Shown: positions 7,473 to 14,016 of the stretch, piece by piece
Layout: every line of letters starts with the position of its first letter
Numbering within the stretch: the first letter of the stretch is position 1
Origin: Lewinellaceae bacterium
Lineage (GTDB): Bacteria > Bacteroidota > Bacteroidia > Chitinophagales > Saprospiraceae
Reading direction: 5' to 3'
Length of the DNA stretch: 14,016 nt
Assembly: GCA_016711435.1 (NCBI GenBank)
Contig: JADJSY010000044.1
Location: 1 to 14,016 of the forward strand
The notes under the pieces: model-generated
The model's database searches: none
What the model saw: only the letters and a program-made list of their open reading frames with translations
What the model was told of the DNA's origin: nothing
Program-made: the position numbers and the translations under genes

Positions 7473-7771
7473 ATGAAAACATCGTTTCACGGTGGAGATT
7501 TTCTTATTTATTATTAATTACGTTAGGGGCTTCAGCCATGAGTATTAATACTTTAAAGGTTGGAAATGGGTACAATGCAGAAATGATAAAACATTTAATC
7601 ATTTCCTGCTTGCAAAAGAATGAGCATATTGTAAAATTATTACAAATCATGTTGGTATCTCCTGATACCTCTTATCAGAATTCAGAAATAGTACAACTAT
7701 ATTTTCAGAAATATTCAGGTGAAAATCCTGAACAAATGACTATTTTAAAGATTACTTCAAATCAAAAATGA
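7473..7771 (+). CDS. Small probable exported protein, one frameshift in the signal peptide
   Basis: The clean open part starts at ATG 7538, but the stretch just before it reads RFSYLLLITLGASA, a good hydrophobic signal core. It joins an ATG at 7473 (MKTSFHGG) if one base is restored near 7495. That start sits 54 bp after a good promoter, so I prefer it. The mature part is about 76 residues (SINTLKVGNGYNAEMIKHLI, VKLLQIMLVSPDTSYQNSEI, QLYFQKYSGENPEQM) with no cysteine pair or recognisable domain. It is more AT-rich than the large genes on either side. The function is unknown. It lies directly before the protease gene and could be cotranscribed with it. Alternatively the 7538 start is right and it is a 77-residue cytosolic peptide. 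Confidence 0.45.
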
Positions 7772-7774
7772 AAT

Positions 7775-7975
7775 ATGACTTCTAAAAGAATCATTAATTT
7801 GTATGTAGATTCACTTTATTGCAGTTATTTACTTCTGCATGCGGTAGCAAAAATTGGCATTTATGGTATAACCTGCAGGTTACAGTACAATGACTTGCCA
7901 CATAGAGAGTCTATTTTGGCACACTTGCCATCTTCCTACGATCATTTATTATTTAATCACATAAATTTACCCTGA
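7775..7975 (+). CDS. Doubtful 66-codon ORF overlapping the start of gene B
   Basis: It opens three bases after the stop of the previous ORF, in the same frame, and its TGA overlaps the ATG of gene B (TGATG, 7973-7977). That arrangement is typical of translational coupling. The peptide (MTSKRIINLYVDSLYCSYLL ... LLFNHINLP) has no family I recognise, and no signal peptide or Shine-Dalgarno is present. It may simply be leader sequence of the gene B transcript or the remnant of a longer gene. The overlap is the only positive evidence. Confidence 0.3.
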   Translation: MTSKRIINLYVDSLYCSYLLLHAVAKIGIYGITCRLQYNDLPHRESILAHLPSSYDHLLFNHINLP

Positions 7976-8331
7976 TGAAAAAAAGGCTTTACTTACATTG
8001 GACTGTTGGCATGTTGGTTTTAATTTGCAGTACAGCAAAAAGCCAAAGCAACGGTTATTGGAACTTTGCTTCTAAAGATTTTACCATCCCAAAGGCACAG
8101 CTTATGCAGGCACAACTTCCCAAAGCCTACAAAATTGCCCGCTTGAATGTACCAGCTATGTATGTAGAACTGAGTAAAGTCTATCAGAAACCAGGAGAAT
8201 TACCGATTATACCTATCAGCGTTCCTAACCCCGAAGGTAGCTACTCCGATTTTTTCATCAGTCCTTCAGATGTGGTTGCCGATGAGGTGGCAAACTTATA
8301 TACTGTCAGAACTTTTAAAAGGTTACGCTAA
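7975..8331 (+). CDS. Gene B segment 1: signal peptide and propeptide
   Basis: The start MKKRLYLHWTVGMLVLICST gives a basic N-terminus and hydrophobic core, with likely cleavage after TAKSQ (about residue 25). The following 85 residues (YWNFASKDFTIPKAQLMQAQ, YKIARLNVPAMYVELSKVYQ, SDFFISPSDVVADEVANLY) match the layout of a reprolysin-type propeptide that keeps the zymogen inactive until removed. The ATG overlaps the upstream stop (TGATG). The frame is lost near 8315, where an extra A in TTTTAAAAGG turns VRTFKGYAKNSQEV into a stop at 8331. Confidence 0.75.
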   Translation: MKKRLYLHWTVGMLVLICSTAKSQSNGYWNFASKDFTIPKAQLMQAQLPKAYKIARLNVPAMYVELSKVYQKPGELPIIPISVPNPEGSYSDFFISPSDVVADEVANLYTVRTFKRLR

Positions 8332-9229
8332 AAATTCACAGGAAGTGACCATAAGGTGCGACATCAGCCCTACGGGATTCCATGCTGTAGTTTTCACAGG
8401 TGGTGTGACGTATGCCATTGAGCCGGCATCCCGCAGCGAAGTCAACACTCATATGGTGTATTACAAATCCGACCTGGAAGTTCCCGGCTTCAAATGTGGT
8501 GTGGATGATTCCCACAAAGGAAAAGGTTACAAGCCATCCAAGGCAGGTTCGACCAGAACACCGGTAAATCTGCGTACTTACAGACTGGCCATCATTGCCG
8601 ATGCCACTTTTAGAACTCAATTCGGAGGTGGACCTTATAATGCGACCAATGTACTCAACTCTTTTGCATCAGGTATGAATATGGTAAACGAAGTGTACGA
8701 ACGTGATCTCGGGGTACATTTAACGTTGGTTTCAAATGTGGCCTGTGCCGATGCAGTGCTGACAGACCATACGGATATAGATGCAGTGCATGCTTTTATC
8801 GTTAACAGCAGCGGCCTGGGTTCCGGAGGATTCGAGGTAGGCCATTCGCTGCTTTGGGCCAATACGGGCGGTGTAGCTTATTTAGGCGTTGTGTGTAATA
8901 ACTCATTTAAAGGAGGTGGCTTCTCGGGTGCCAATGGCTCTGTTACACAACTTTATGTAGATTATATGGCGCATGAGTTGGGGCATCAGTTTGGTGCTGA
9001 TCATGATGCCAATTCAGACCCGATTACTTTCTCATGGGAACAATTCAATGGAACAGGAGGTGCTACAACAGGGGCACCAAATTGCTCTTCTACGACCCAG
9101 CCTTTGTTCCGATTCCGACCACCTGTAAACAACAACTACCGGATATTTCCTCAAATGAGTGATGTATTGGCCGGCAACAACAATACCCCGGCCTGGGAAA
9201 AAGCTGCCTTGTGTAGCCCGTACCCCTGA
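8270..9229 (+). CDS. Gene B segment 2: reprolysin-like (metzincin) zinc protease domain
   Basis: Sensible from about 8316. The propeptide ends with CDISPTGFHAVVFTGGVTYA and YYKSDLEVPGFKCG. The catalytic domain starts at LRTYRLAIIADATFRTQFGG and contains MNMVNEVYERDLGVHLTLVS, FEVGHSLLWANTGGVAYLGV and the zinc site HELGHQFGADHD encoded from 8972 (HExxHxxGxxHD; three His ligands and the catalytic Glu all present). Immediately after come DANSDPITFSWEQFNGTGG and PLFRFRPPVNNNYRIFPQMS. In relatives known to me these belong to the Ig/cadherin-like domain after the protease, so the Met-turn segment seems lost. The stop at 9227-9229 is a frameshift; reading resumes as NFRLTSRDNNTNWGRTNTDN in frame 1. 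Confidence 0.8.
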   Translation: MWLPMRWQTYILSELLKGYAKNSQEVTIRCDISPTGFHAVVFTGGVTYAIEPASRSEVNTHMVYYKSDLEVPGFKCGVDDSHKGKGYKPSKAGSTRTPVNLRTYRLAIIADATFRTQFGGGPYNATNVLNSFASGMNMVNEVYERDLGVHLTLVSNVACADAVLTDHTDIDAVHAFIVNSSGLGSGGFEVGHSLLWANTGGVAYLGVVCNNSFKGGGFSGANGSVTQLYVDYMAHELGHQFGADHDANSDPITFSWEQFNGTGGATTGAPNCSSTTQPLFRFRPPVNNNYRIFPQMSDVLAGNNNTPAWEKAALCSPYP

Positions 9230-9627
9230 ATTTCCGCCTTACCTCCCGTGATAACAATACCAATTGGGGAAGAACGAATACCGATAATGTGGTAGTGACC
9301 GTAGCCAATACCGGCCCTTTTGACGTTACGGCGCCCAATGGTGGAGAGTCGTGGCAGGCCAACTCTGCACAGTCTGTCACCTGGACAGTCAACGGCACAG
9401 ACAGTCATTGTGCCAATGTAGATATTCTGATATCAACAGACAACGGCGTTACCTATACCTTAGTAGGTACTTTCCCCAACAACGGCACAGCCGGTATAAT
9501 GTTCCAAACACACCTTCCACAACAGCAAGGGTGTTGGTTCAATGTAGTGTTGGTGGCAATTTCCGCTCGGCTTCTACCTTTTTGATGTCTCTAATGCTAT
9601 GTTTTCTATTACTGCTCGCCACCTTGC
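9229..9627 (+). CDS. Gene B segment 3: post-protease Ig-like domain (two frameshifts)
   Basis: Frame 1 carries NFRLTSRDNNTNWGRTNTDN, VTVANTGPFDVTAPNGGESW, TWTVNGTDSHCANVDILIST and DNGVTYTLVGTFPNNGTAGI. Near 9500 the reading moves to frame 3 (NVPNTPSTTARVLVQCSVGG, NFRSASTFFDVSN), and again near 9580-9605 (AMFSITA, then CGDVRISQVYGGGGN). This block normally follows the catalytic domain in Bacteroidota reprolysin-like proteases and is a non-catalytic beta-sandwich. The apparent initiation at 9289 is internal. Confidence 0.65.
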
Positions 9628-10638
9628 GGTGATGTCCGAATCAGCCAGGTGTATGGTGGAGGTGGTAACGCAAGCGCTCCCTATACAAATGACTTCATTG
9701 AAATCTACAATGGAGGTCCCACTACAATTAACCTCAGTGGATACTCCGTGCAATATGCCGGCGCAACGGGATCATCCTGGTCTGCTACCAACCTGACAGG
9801 CACCATTGCTCCAGGTAAATATTATCTGGTACAAGGAGCGGCAGGAAATAGTTGCAGTGGATTACCGTGTGGAATTGCTTTGCCTACTCCTGATGTATCT
9901 GGATCGATCAATCTATCAGGTACAGCAGGTAAGGTAGCATTGGTGAATTCAACCACACTTTTAACGGGAACTTGCCCAACCGGATCACAAATCATTGATT
10001 TTGTTGGTTACGGTACTACCGCCAACTGTTCAGAAATGGCTAACGCACCCGCTCCCAGCAATACCACAGCCATTCTGCGTGCCAACAATGGCTGTACTGA
10101 TGATAACAATAATAGTACAGATTTTGCAACGGGCGCTCCAAATCCACGTAACTCCGTATCACCTGCGAACAATTGTGGCCTGGTGCTCACCATCACCGAT
10201 AACTCTTGTCCTTCTACAACAGGCACCATCTCTGCCAATGGTTGTGGCGCAGGCACGGTGCTGGAATACGCTACCAACTCTGGAGGTCCCTGGTCGACCA
10301 CAGCTCCAACCTATACCACTTCAGCTATCACAGTGTATGTTCGATGCCGCAATACGACGACCAGTTGCTCAGGTCCTGTCGTAAGCGGAACAACGGTTCC
10401 GACAGCCTGTTCAACTTGCCCCACCTTCAGCGGTGCACCTGCCAATGTGAACATCACAAACAGTACTTGCAGCAGCAATGTGGTATCAGGTGGAAGCATT
10501 ACAGCTCCTAAGGGGCAGCCTTGCCCTGCAGGTTCAGTAATTCAATATCAGGTCGATGGCGGTGGCTGGGGCACAATACTTCCAACCTACAATCCAGACC
10601 GGACCAGCACAATCCATCAAAACGCGCTGCTCATGTGA
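9628..10638 (+). CDS. Gene B segment 4: lamin-tail domain and CPTFSGAPANV module
   Basis: A clean frame of about 330 codons. Residues 1-165 match a lamin-tail (LTD) domain: ISQVYGGGGNASAPYTNDFI, EIYNGGPTTINLSGYSVQYA, TIAPGKYYLVQGAAGNSCSG, VALVNSTTLLTG and IIDFVGYGTTANCSE. Such domains are common accessory beta-sandwiches in secreted bacterial enzymes and are thought to bind surfaces. Next is a strand-rich repeat, LTITDNSCPSTTGTISANGC with AGTVLEYATNSGGPWSTTAP. It is followed by CPTFSGAPANVNITNSTCSS with CPAGSVIQYQVDGGGWGTIL, the counterpart of gene A 5102-5300. The frame fails near 10600 (NPDRTSTIHQ should read PTGPAQSIKTRCSCESDP). Confidence 0.75.
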   Translation, partial: GDVRISQVYGGGGNASAPYTNDFIEIYNGGPTTINLSGYSVQYAGATGSSWSATNLTGTIAPGKYYLVQGAAGNSCSGLPCGIALPTPDVSGSINLSGTAGKVALVNSTTLLTGTCPTGSQIIDFVGYGTTANCSEMANAPAPSNTTAILRANNGCTDDNNNSTDFATGAPNPRNSVSPANNCGLVLTITDNSCPSTTGTISANGCGAGTVLEYATNSGGPWSTTAPTYTTSAITVYVRCRNTTTSCSGPVVSGTTVPTACSTCPTFSGAPANVNITNSTCSSNVVSGGSITAPKGQPCPAGSVIQYQVDGGGWGTILPTYNPDRTSTIHQNALLM

Positions 10639-11110
10639 ATCGGATCCATTAATGAACAGTGCTGAGTCCATGGCGATCTCTACTATTCCTGGGACGTGTG
10701 GACCAACCAATGACCTCTGTACGAATGCCCCGCCCATCGTTACAAATGGGGGCAATATCTGTGGCACTACGATTAACGCAGGAGCTGACATCCCGAATGG
10801 CGCTGCAATGCGGAACAGGTGCCGATGCGTTTGGATGGGCGTTTGGTACACATTCACAGGGGATGGGCAGACCTGGGAGTTTCGCTTTCCCCAGCGCAGA
10901 TGGTTGGGACCCTGAAGTAAATGTATATTCAGGCACTTTGCTTCTTTGGTTTGTGAAGCCGGTGACGATGATAGTGGTCCAGGTTTGGACGCTCAGTTCT
11001 CTGTCCCTACCGTCACAGGCACTACTTAGTACGTTTACGTTCACCCTGCCGATGATTTTGGAGGCAACCGCCAATTTCCGCTTACTGTCACAACTCCCGC
11101 TACTCCTGTG
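10600..11110 (+). CDS. Gene B segment 5: PPC-like beta-sandwich domain, three frames
   Basis: Switching frames yields GPAQSIKTRCSCESDPLMNS, GPTNDLCTNAPPIVTNGGNI, CGTTINAGADIPNGAAMQCG, then ADAFGWxVWYTFTGDGQTWE, FRFPSADGWDPEVNVYSGT, CEAGDDDSGPGLDAQFSV and YVYVHPADDFGGNRQFPLTV. The N.LC..A.PI ... VWYTFTGDG ... VYSGTC ... C..GDDD pattern is that of bacterial pre-peptidase C-terminal-like sandwiches, frequent in T9SS cargo. Indels occur near 10810, 10835 (extra bases round GGATGGGCG), 10880, 10940 and 11025. The short open frames here are fragments and none has a real start. Confidence 0.6.
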
Positions 11111-12235
11111 ATGCTAACTTGCCCAACCAATACAACAGCTGAATCATGTCAGACGCAAGCCGCTGTAAATACACAATTTGCTACATGGTTGCAGCAGCAA
11201 ATGCATCGGGTGGATGCTTAATGGACTGTTGACCAATACAATACCGGCGCACCTGGCCAATGGCGGAGTTGAAGTACAACACTTACCTTTACTTACAACC
11301 AGTCCTGTCCTGTCAGGCGACATTTACAGTTCCATCTGCACCAGCAATATCCAAACCGCTGTAAATGCTGCCTTTGCTACATGGTTAGCACAAGCAAGTG
11401 CTCAGGTGGTGTAATCGAGTGTTGACCAATAACAATACAGGTGCTCCTGCTGCGGCAGGCAGTACCAGCCAGTTATGTTTACTTATACCAGTACTTGTGC
11501 TCGATTGACTACTACATGCCAGGCGACATGTAGTTCCGGCAGCCCCGACAATCGTGCTTCGCCACCATCACAGTGGCAGCATGGCCTGAAGACTGCTGTA
11601 AATACTGCCTTTGCTTCATGGTTGCAAGGAACAAGTACCTCACCTGGATGTAATGGAGTACTGACCAATAACAATACAGGAGCTCCTTGAGTTACGAGAT
11701 CTACCACCGAACGTTCACATATACAAGCGCTTGTGCCTTAACCACCACCTGTCAGTCAACATTAGCCATGCTTCATCAGCTGCAGTGGTTTAACATGTCC
11801 AACGAATACAACTGCGGCAGCATGTCAAACTCAGGCAGCATTCACCCGCCTTTGCAACCTGGTTGGCCACAGCTACAGCATCTGGGTGGATGCAATGGAA
11901 TCCTGACCAATAATATACAGGAGCGCCATCTTCAGGAGGATTGGTCGACAACGGTGACTTTCACCTACACCAGCACATGTGCCTTTGACCACAACGTGTC
12001 AGGCCATTTACAGTGGGTGCCATCAACAGTGGTATTGCATGTCCAACAATACAACAGTAGCAGCTTGTCAGACTCAACCGTCTGTAAATGCGGTTTGAGC
12101 ATGGCTGGGGACGCAAGCGGATCAGGGGGCTGATGGGGTACTGACCAACAATAATACTGGGTCACCTGTGCAACGGGAGGTTCTACAACACTAACATTTA
12201 CCTGCTGACCAGCACTTCGTTCCCCTATGACTTTG
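11110..12235 (+). repeat. Five tandem 'LTNNNTGAP' protein repeats, about 240 bp each, heavily frameshifted
   Basis: A reconstructed unit reads LTCPTNTTAESCQTQAAVNT, QFATWLQQANASGGCNGVLT, NNNTGAPA, then a FTYTSTC / CQATFTVP end. The GACCAAT word of the NNNTGAP stretch starts at 11231, 11424, 11663, 11905 and 12143, giving spacings of 193, 239, 242 and 238. The first junction is about 45 bp short: unit 2 lacks the LTCPTNTT part and goes from TVPSAPA to QTAVNAAFATWLAQASA. No single frame is open across the array. I recognise the unit as a common extracellular repeat of this phylum; its ligand is unknown. Confidence 0.7.
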
Positions 12236-13123
12236 CCAGTCGACCTTTACGGAATCTCAGCCCTGCCATGCGGATGGAGTGCTGAAGCCAATGGAGCAGG
12301 ATGTAATGCAGGAAATAGTGCAACATACAACTCCAATACTCAAAGATTTACAGTAACGAGTACCAACTGTTACTATCCAAATTCCTTCACCAGTGATGCA
12401 CTGGCTTTTGCCCAATACGATCTCTGCGGCAATGGAAGCATCACCGCGCAGGTAACTTCTATCTCCGGAAATGCACTGGGTTGGGCAGGGGTCACCATGC
12501 GGGAGAGTAATTCGGCAGGAGCCAAAAAGCACAGCTGATGACCAATCTCAGTGACCTGAGCAGAAGGGAATTTCGTACTGCGACCAATGGTCAGGCTTAT
12601 CCTAGCAGTTTGCGAGCCAGAACAGATACTGGCTGCGTATCACCCGAACGGGTAATCAGTTTTCTATGCACGCATCATCGAATGGTACCGCCTGGTATTA
12701 TATCGGAGCACAAAATATTGTTATGGTCAGTTGTATCGAAGTGGGGTTGGTGGTGACCAATTATACATCCAACAGTACAGTTACAGCGAACTTTTGCCAA
12801 TGTGAGCGTTACTGGTGGTGACTCCCTTCGACCTGCAATACAAACAGGGGAAGATATTTTGGCAGACGCTGATTTCAGCATCATGCCGAATCCAAGCAAC
12901 GGATTAATAGAAATAGGATTTAAGCAATTACAATCAAAGAAAAGTACAATTAGAAATGTACAATCTTCAGGGCAAATTGCTTCGATCTGTTAACATAGAA
13001 TCTATTAATGGAAAAGAAGAAGTTGATCTGACATCATTTGCCAATGGCATGTATTTAATCCGTGTAAGAGCAGAAGGTTTACCGGATGTGACGAAAAGGG
13101 TAGTAGTGAACAGCAATTATTAA
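12236..13123 (+). CDS. Gene B segment 6: LamG-like domain and T9SS type A sorting domain, frameshifted
   Basis: Frame 2 gives CGWSAEANGAGCNAGNSATY ... GWAGVTMRESNSAGAKK. One A is missing near 12530, so LMTNLSDLSRREFRTATNGQ follows in frame 1. After further indels at about 12603, 12660 and 12790 comes FANVSVTGGDS ... EDILADADFSIMPNPSNGLI. An extra G at about 12917 (AATAGGATT against AATAGATT in gene A) shifts the frame again, and NLQGKLLRSVNIESING ... FANGMYLIRVRAEGLPDVTK ends in frame 2 at TAA 13121-13123. Domain content and sizes equal those of gene A 6107-6964. The tail is the export signal for T9SS. Confidence 0.75.
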
Positions 13124-13130
13124 TTATTGA

Positions 13131-13300
13131 CCTGCCTACTACGTAGGAGCCAGGCGGGTTTGCTGAATTGCTGAATTTGTTGCAAAGTTGATGATTTGCT
13201 GAATTGTTGAGCTGGCCTACTTGAAGTGGTCAGGCGGGATTGGTGAAAGCAAGTGGTGATTTGGTGAGCGCCGGCCTGGCCTCGCAGTGGGCAGGGCGGG
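13131..13300. repeat. Three degenerate CC(T/G)GCCTAC...CAGGCGGG palindromic units
   Basis: Units at 13131-13158, 13212-13238 and 13271-13300 share a left arm CCTGCCTAC / CTGGCCTAC / CCGGCCTGG and a right arm ending CAGGCGGG or CAGGGCGGG. The arms are partly complementary, so each could form a short hairpin. They are embedded in TTGCTGAATTG / TTGGTGA words like those after gene A. No frame is preserved, so they look like dispersed intergenic repeats. Confidence 0.55.
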
Positions 13301-13326
13301 GTTGGTGACATTAAATTAATAAATAT

Positions 13327-13364
13327 AAAAGCAGCCGGGACAAATTTTGTTTTGGCTGCTTTTC
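13327..13364. terminator. Rho-independent terminator after gene B
   Basis: AAAAGCAGCC (13327-13336), a loop of about 17 nt, then GGCTGCTTTT (13354-13363). The stem is perfect with a T run, weaker than the gene A copy but with the same GCAGCCGGGAC core, in keeping with duplication of the gene 3' end with its flank. Confidence 0.75.
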
Positions 13365-13369
13365 TACGT

Positions 13370-13495
13370 TGAGTTCTTCGGTCGGATGACTATAAGGCAT
13401 CCCACCGATATTTGTCAGAAACAAACATTGCTCCGCTGTTTTTATGATATTTTGGTTGAGCTCTTCGGTCGGATGACTCCAAGGCATCCCACCGG
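13370..13495. repeat. Two copies of a hairpin repeat CGGTCGGATG-N9-CATCCCACCG
   Basis: Copy 1 is at 13379-13407 and copy 2 at 13466-13494, 87 bp apart, both preceded by GAG(T/C)TCTTCGGT. The arms pair at nine of ten positions with a 9-nt loop. The copies differ only in a few bases (CTATAAGG against CTCCAAGG in the loop, and at the edges). A minus-strand ORF over them encodes RWDALESSDR twice, but I take this as chance. Most likely a dispersed intergenic repeat. Confidence 0.65.
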
Positions 13496-13606
13496 TAATC
13501 CTGGAGTGAAAATACCAGTGATAGCGTTAAAATGTTCTGCCAGCCATCCGACTGTGTCCGGCTTCGGTCAGTTTTTTTCCTAATGTCTGGCATTTGTGGT
13601 GACGAA
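13496..13606. other. Intergenic stretch with no recognised gene
   Basis: Between the hairpin repeats and the minus-strand frame ending at 13607 I see no convincing gene. The word CCATCCGACTG (13545-13555) is an inverted partial echo of the hairpin repeat arm. Confidence 0.4.
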
Positions 13607-14016
13607 TTACCATTTCTTATCCCGTAGCATACACTTATCCAAAATGGAAATGTATTGATCGAAGTCACATTTATCCTCTCGAGCATTGGCCTGGTAAGTC
13701 AGGATACAGTAGCGGCCGAGAGACTTCGACCATCCCTAACTTTTCGGGACACTAAGGCTTCGTGACCACTCGTTTAGTCCTTTCGTCTTAACGTTAAGAC
13801 CCATCGTCGTCTCAATAAGAGTTAACGTCGTGTCGTTAAGAGTTAACGTTGTGTCATTAAGAGTTAACGACGTCTCGTTAAGAGTTAACGTCGTGTCGTT
13901 AGAGCCAACGACGTCCATTTAGGAGCCAACGACGTCTCGTTAAGAGTTAACGTTGTGTCGTTAAGAGATAACGCTGTGTCGTTAGAGCTAACGTTGTGTG
14001 CGCCAAGAGCCAACGC
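13607..14016 (-). pseudogene. Possible 3' end of a heptad-repeat protein on the minus strand, running off the window
   Basis: Reading from the right edge, the 21-bp array gives heptads such as LNDTTLT, LNETSLT and LNDTALS, then LNVKTKGLNEWSRSLSVPKS and a TAG (13736-13738). The same frame continues with GWSKSLGRYCILTYQANARE, then DKCDFDQYISILDKCMLRDK, KW and TAA at 13607-13609. Substitutions between heptads are conservative (D/E, T/S, T/A), which favours coding. Two 20-bp units (13882-13901, 13965-13984) and one 22-bp unit break the frame. With the error rate of this window these and the TAG could be base errors. The start is outside the window and no family is recognised. The alternative is non-coding satellite DNA beside a short unrelated frame. 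Confidence 0.35.
13819..14016. repeat. 21-bp tandem array, at least 9.5 units, continuing past the right edge
   Basis: Starting each unit at GAG, they lie at 13819, 13840, 13861, 13882, 13902, 13923, 13944, 13965, 13985 and 14007 (cut by the window end). Unit lengths are 21,21,21,20,21,21,21,20,22. The consensus is GAGTTAACGTCGTGTCGTTAA with variants GAGCCAACG and ACGACGTCTCG. The joined form CGTTAAGAGTTAACG is a perfect inverted repeat with a 3-nt centre. A decayed unit precedes the array at about 13792-13818. Confidence 0.85.

Larger units (their letters stand above)
7975..13123 (+). pseudogene. Gene B: T9SS-exported reprolysin-like metalloprotease with long repeat tail, frameshifted
   Basis: Read across frames it is one protein of about 1,715 codons. 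It runs signal peptide, propeptide, metzincin domain with HELGHQFGADHD, Ig-like pieces, lamin-tail domain, CPTFSGAPANV module, PPC-like domain, five LTNNNTGAP repeats, LamG-like domain, and T9SS type A tail with TAA at 13121-13123. In this family such enzymes are secreted zinc endopeptidases acting on extracellular protein. Frameshifts include about 8315 (extra A in AAAA), 9226 (TACCCCTGAA), 9500, 9580, 9605, 10600, 10810, 12530 (AAAAA where gene A has six) and 12917 (extra G). They are densest from 10600 to 12250. A separate lesion is an apparent in-frame deletion right after the zinc motif, reported separately. Confidence 0.8.

Noticed and set aside
13390..13686. Minus-strand ORF of 98 codons over the hairpin repeats
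   Set aside because: Its C-terminal half is two translations of the hairpin repeat (RWDALESSDR) and the rest is in a different frame from the better-looking peptide ending at 13607.
13819..14016. CRISPR array
   Set aside because: Units follow each other directly with no variable spacers of 25-40 bp, and no cas gene is in the window.

Overview
The window looks like a Bacteroidota chromosome fragment, probably Chitinophagia, Saprospiria or a relative. Three things point there. Two very large secreted proteins end in a type IX secretion system (T9SS) type A C-terminal sorting domain. A TTTG-N20-TAnnTTTG promoter is visible. There is no Shine-Dalgarno sequence at the starts. The assembly is rich in single-base indels, many at homopolymers. 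Each of the two large genes is therefore split over all three forward frames, although the translated domains are continuous once the frame is followed by eye.

Region 1 (209-6964, +) is gene A, about 2,250 codons. It runs signal peptide, two right-handed beta-helix modules (about 289-2580 and 2941-4506), a linker, a 'CPTFSGAPANV' module, three tandem Ig/HYR-like repeats of about 236 bp, a beta-sandwich (LamG/DUF1349-like) domain and the T9SS tail. It looks like a cell-surface or secreted adhesin-like or polysaccharide-binding protein. Its 3' flank holds degenerate TTGCTGAATTG repeats, a duplicated CCTGATAGCTATCGG palindrome and a strong terminator (7148-7189).

Region 2 (7388-7975) holds a good Bacteroidota promoter, a small probable exported protein (7473-7771, one frameshift in the signal peptide) and a doubtful 66-codon ORF whose stop overlaps the next start (TGATG).

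Region 3 (7975-13123, +) is gene B, about 1,715 codons. It runs signal peptide, propeptide, metzincin (reprolysin-like) zinc protease with HELGHQFGADHD, Ig-like segments, lamin-tail domain, 'CPTFSGAPANV' module, PPC-like beta-sandwich, five 'LTNNNTGAP' repeats, and the same LamG-like plus T9SS tail as gene A. The protease domain appears to jump from the zinc motif directly into the following Ig-like domain, so the Met-turn region is missing.

Genes A and B share three modules and similar 3' flanks, with near-identical blocks at the ends of the shared C-terminal cassette and a diverged middle. This suggests recombination or gene conversion between neighbouring paralogous secreted proteins.

Region 4 (13124-14016) has no confident plus-strand gene. 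It carries degenerate palindromic repeats, a second copy of the terminator core, a pair of 29-bp hairpin repeats and, at the right edge, a 21-bp tandem array of at least nine and a half units. On the minus strand the array reads as heptads (LNDTTLT) and continues in frame past a TAG into a further 42 plausible codons. It may be the 3' end of a repeat protein that starts outside the window. I did not find a defence, CRISPR or other clearly new system; the array and the damaged protease are the most interesting items.
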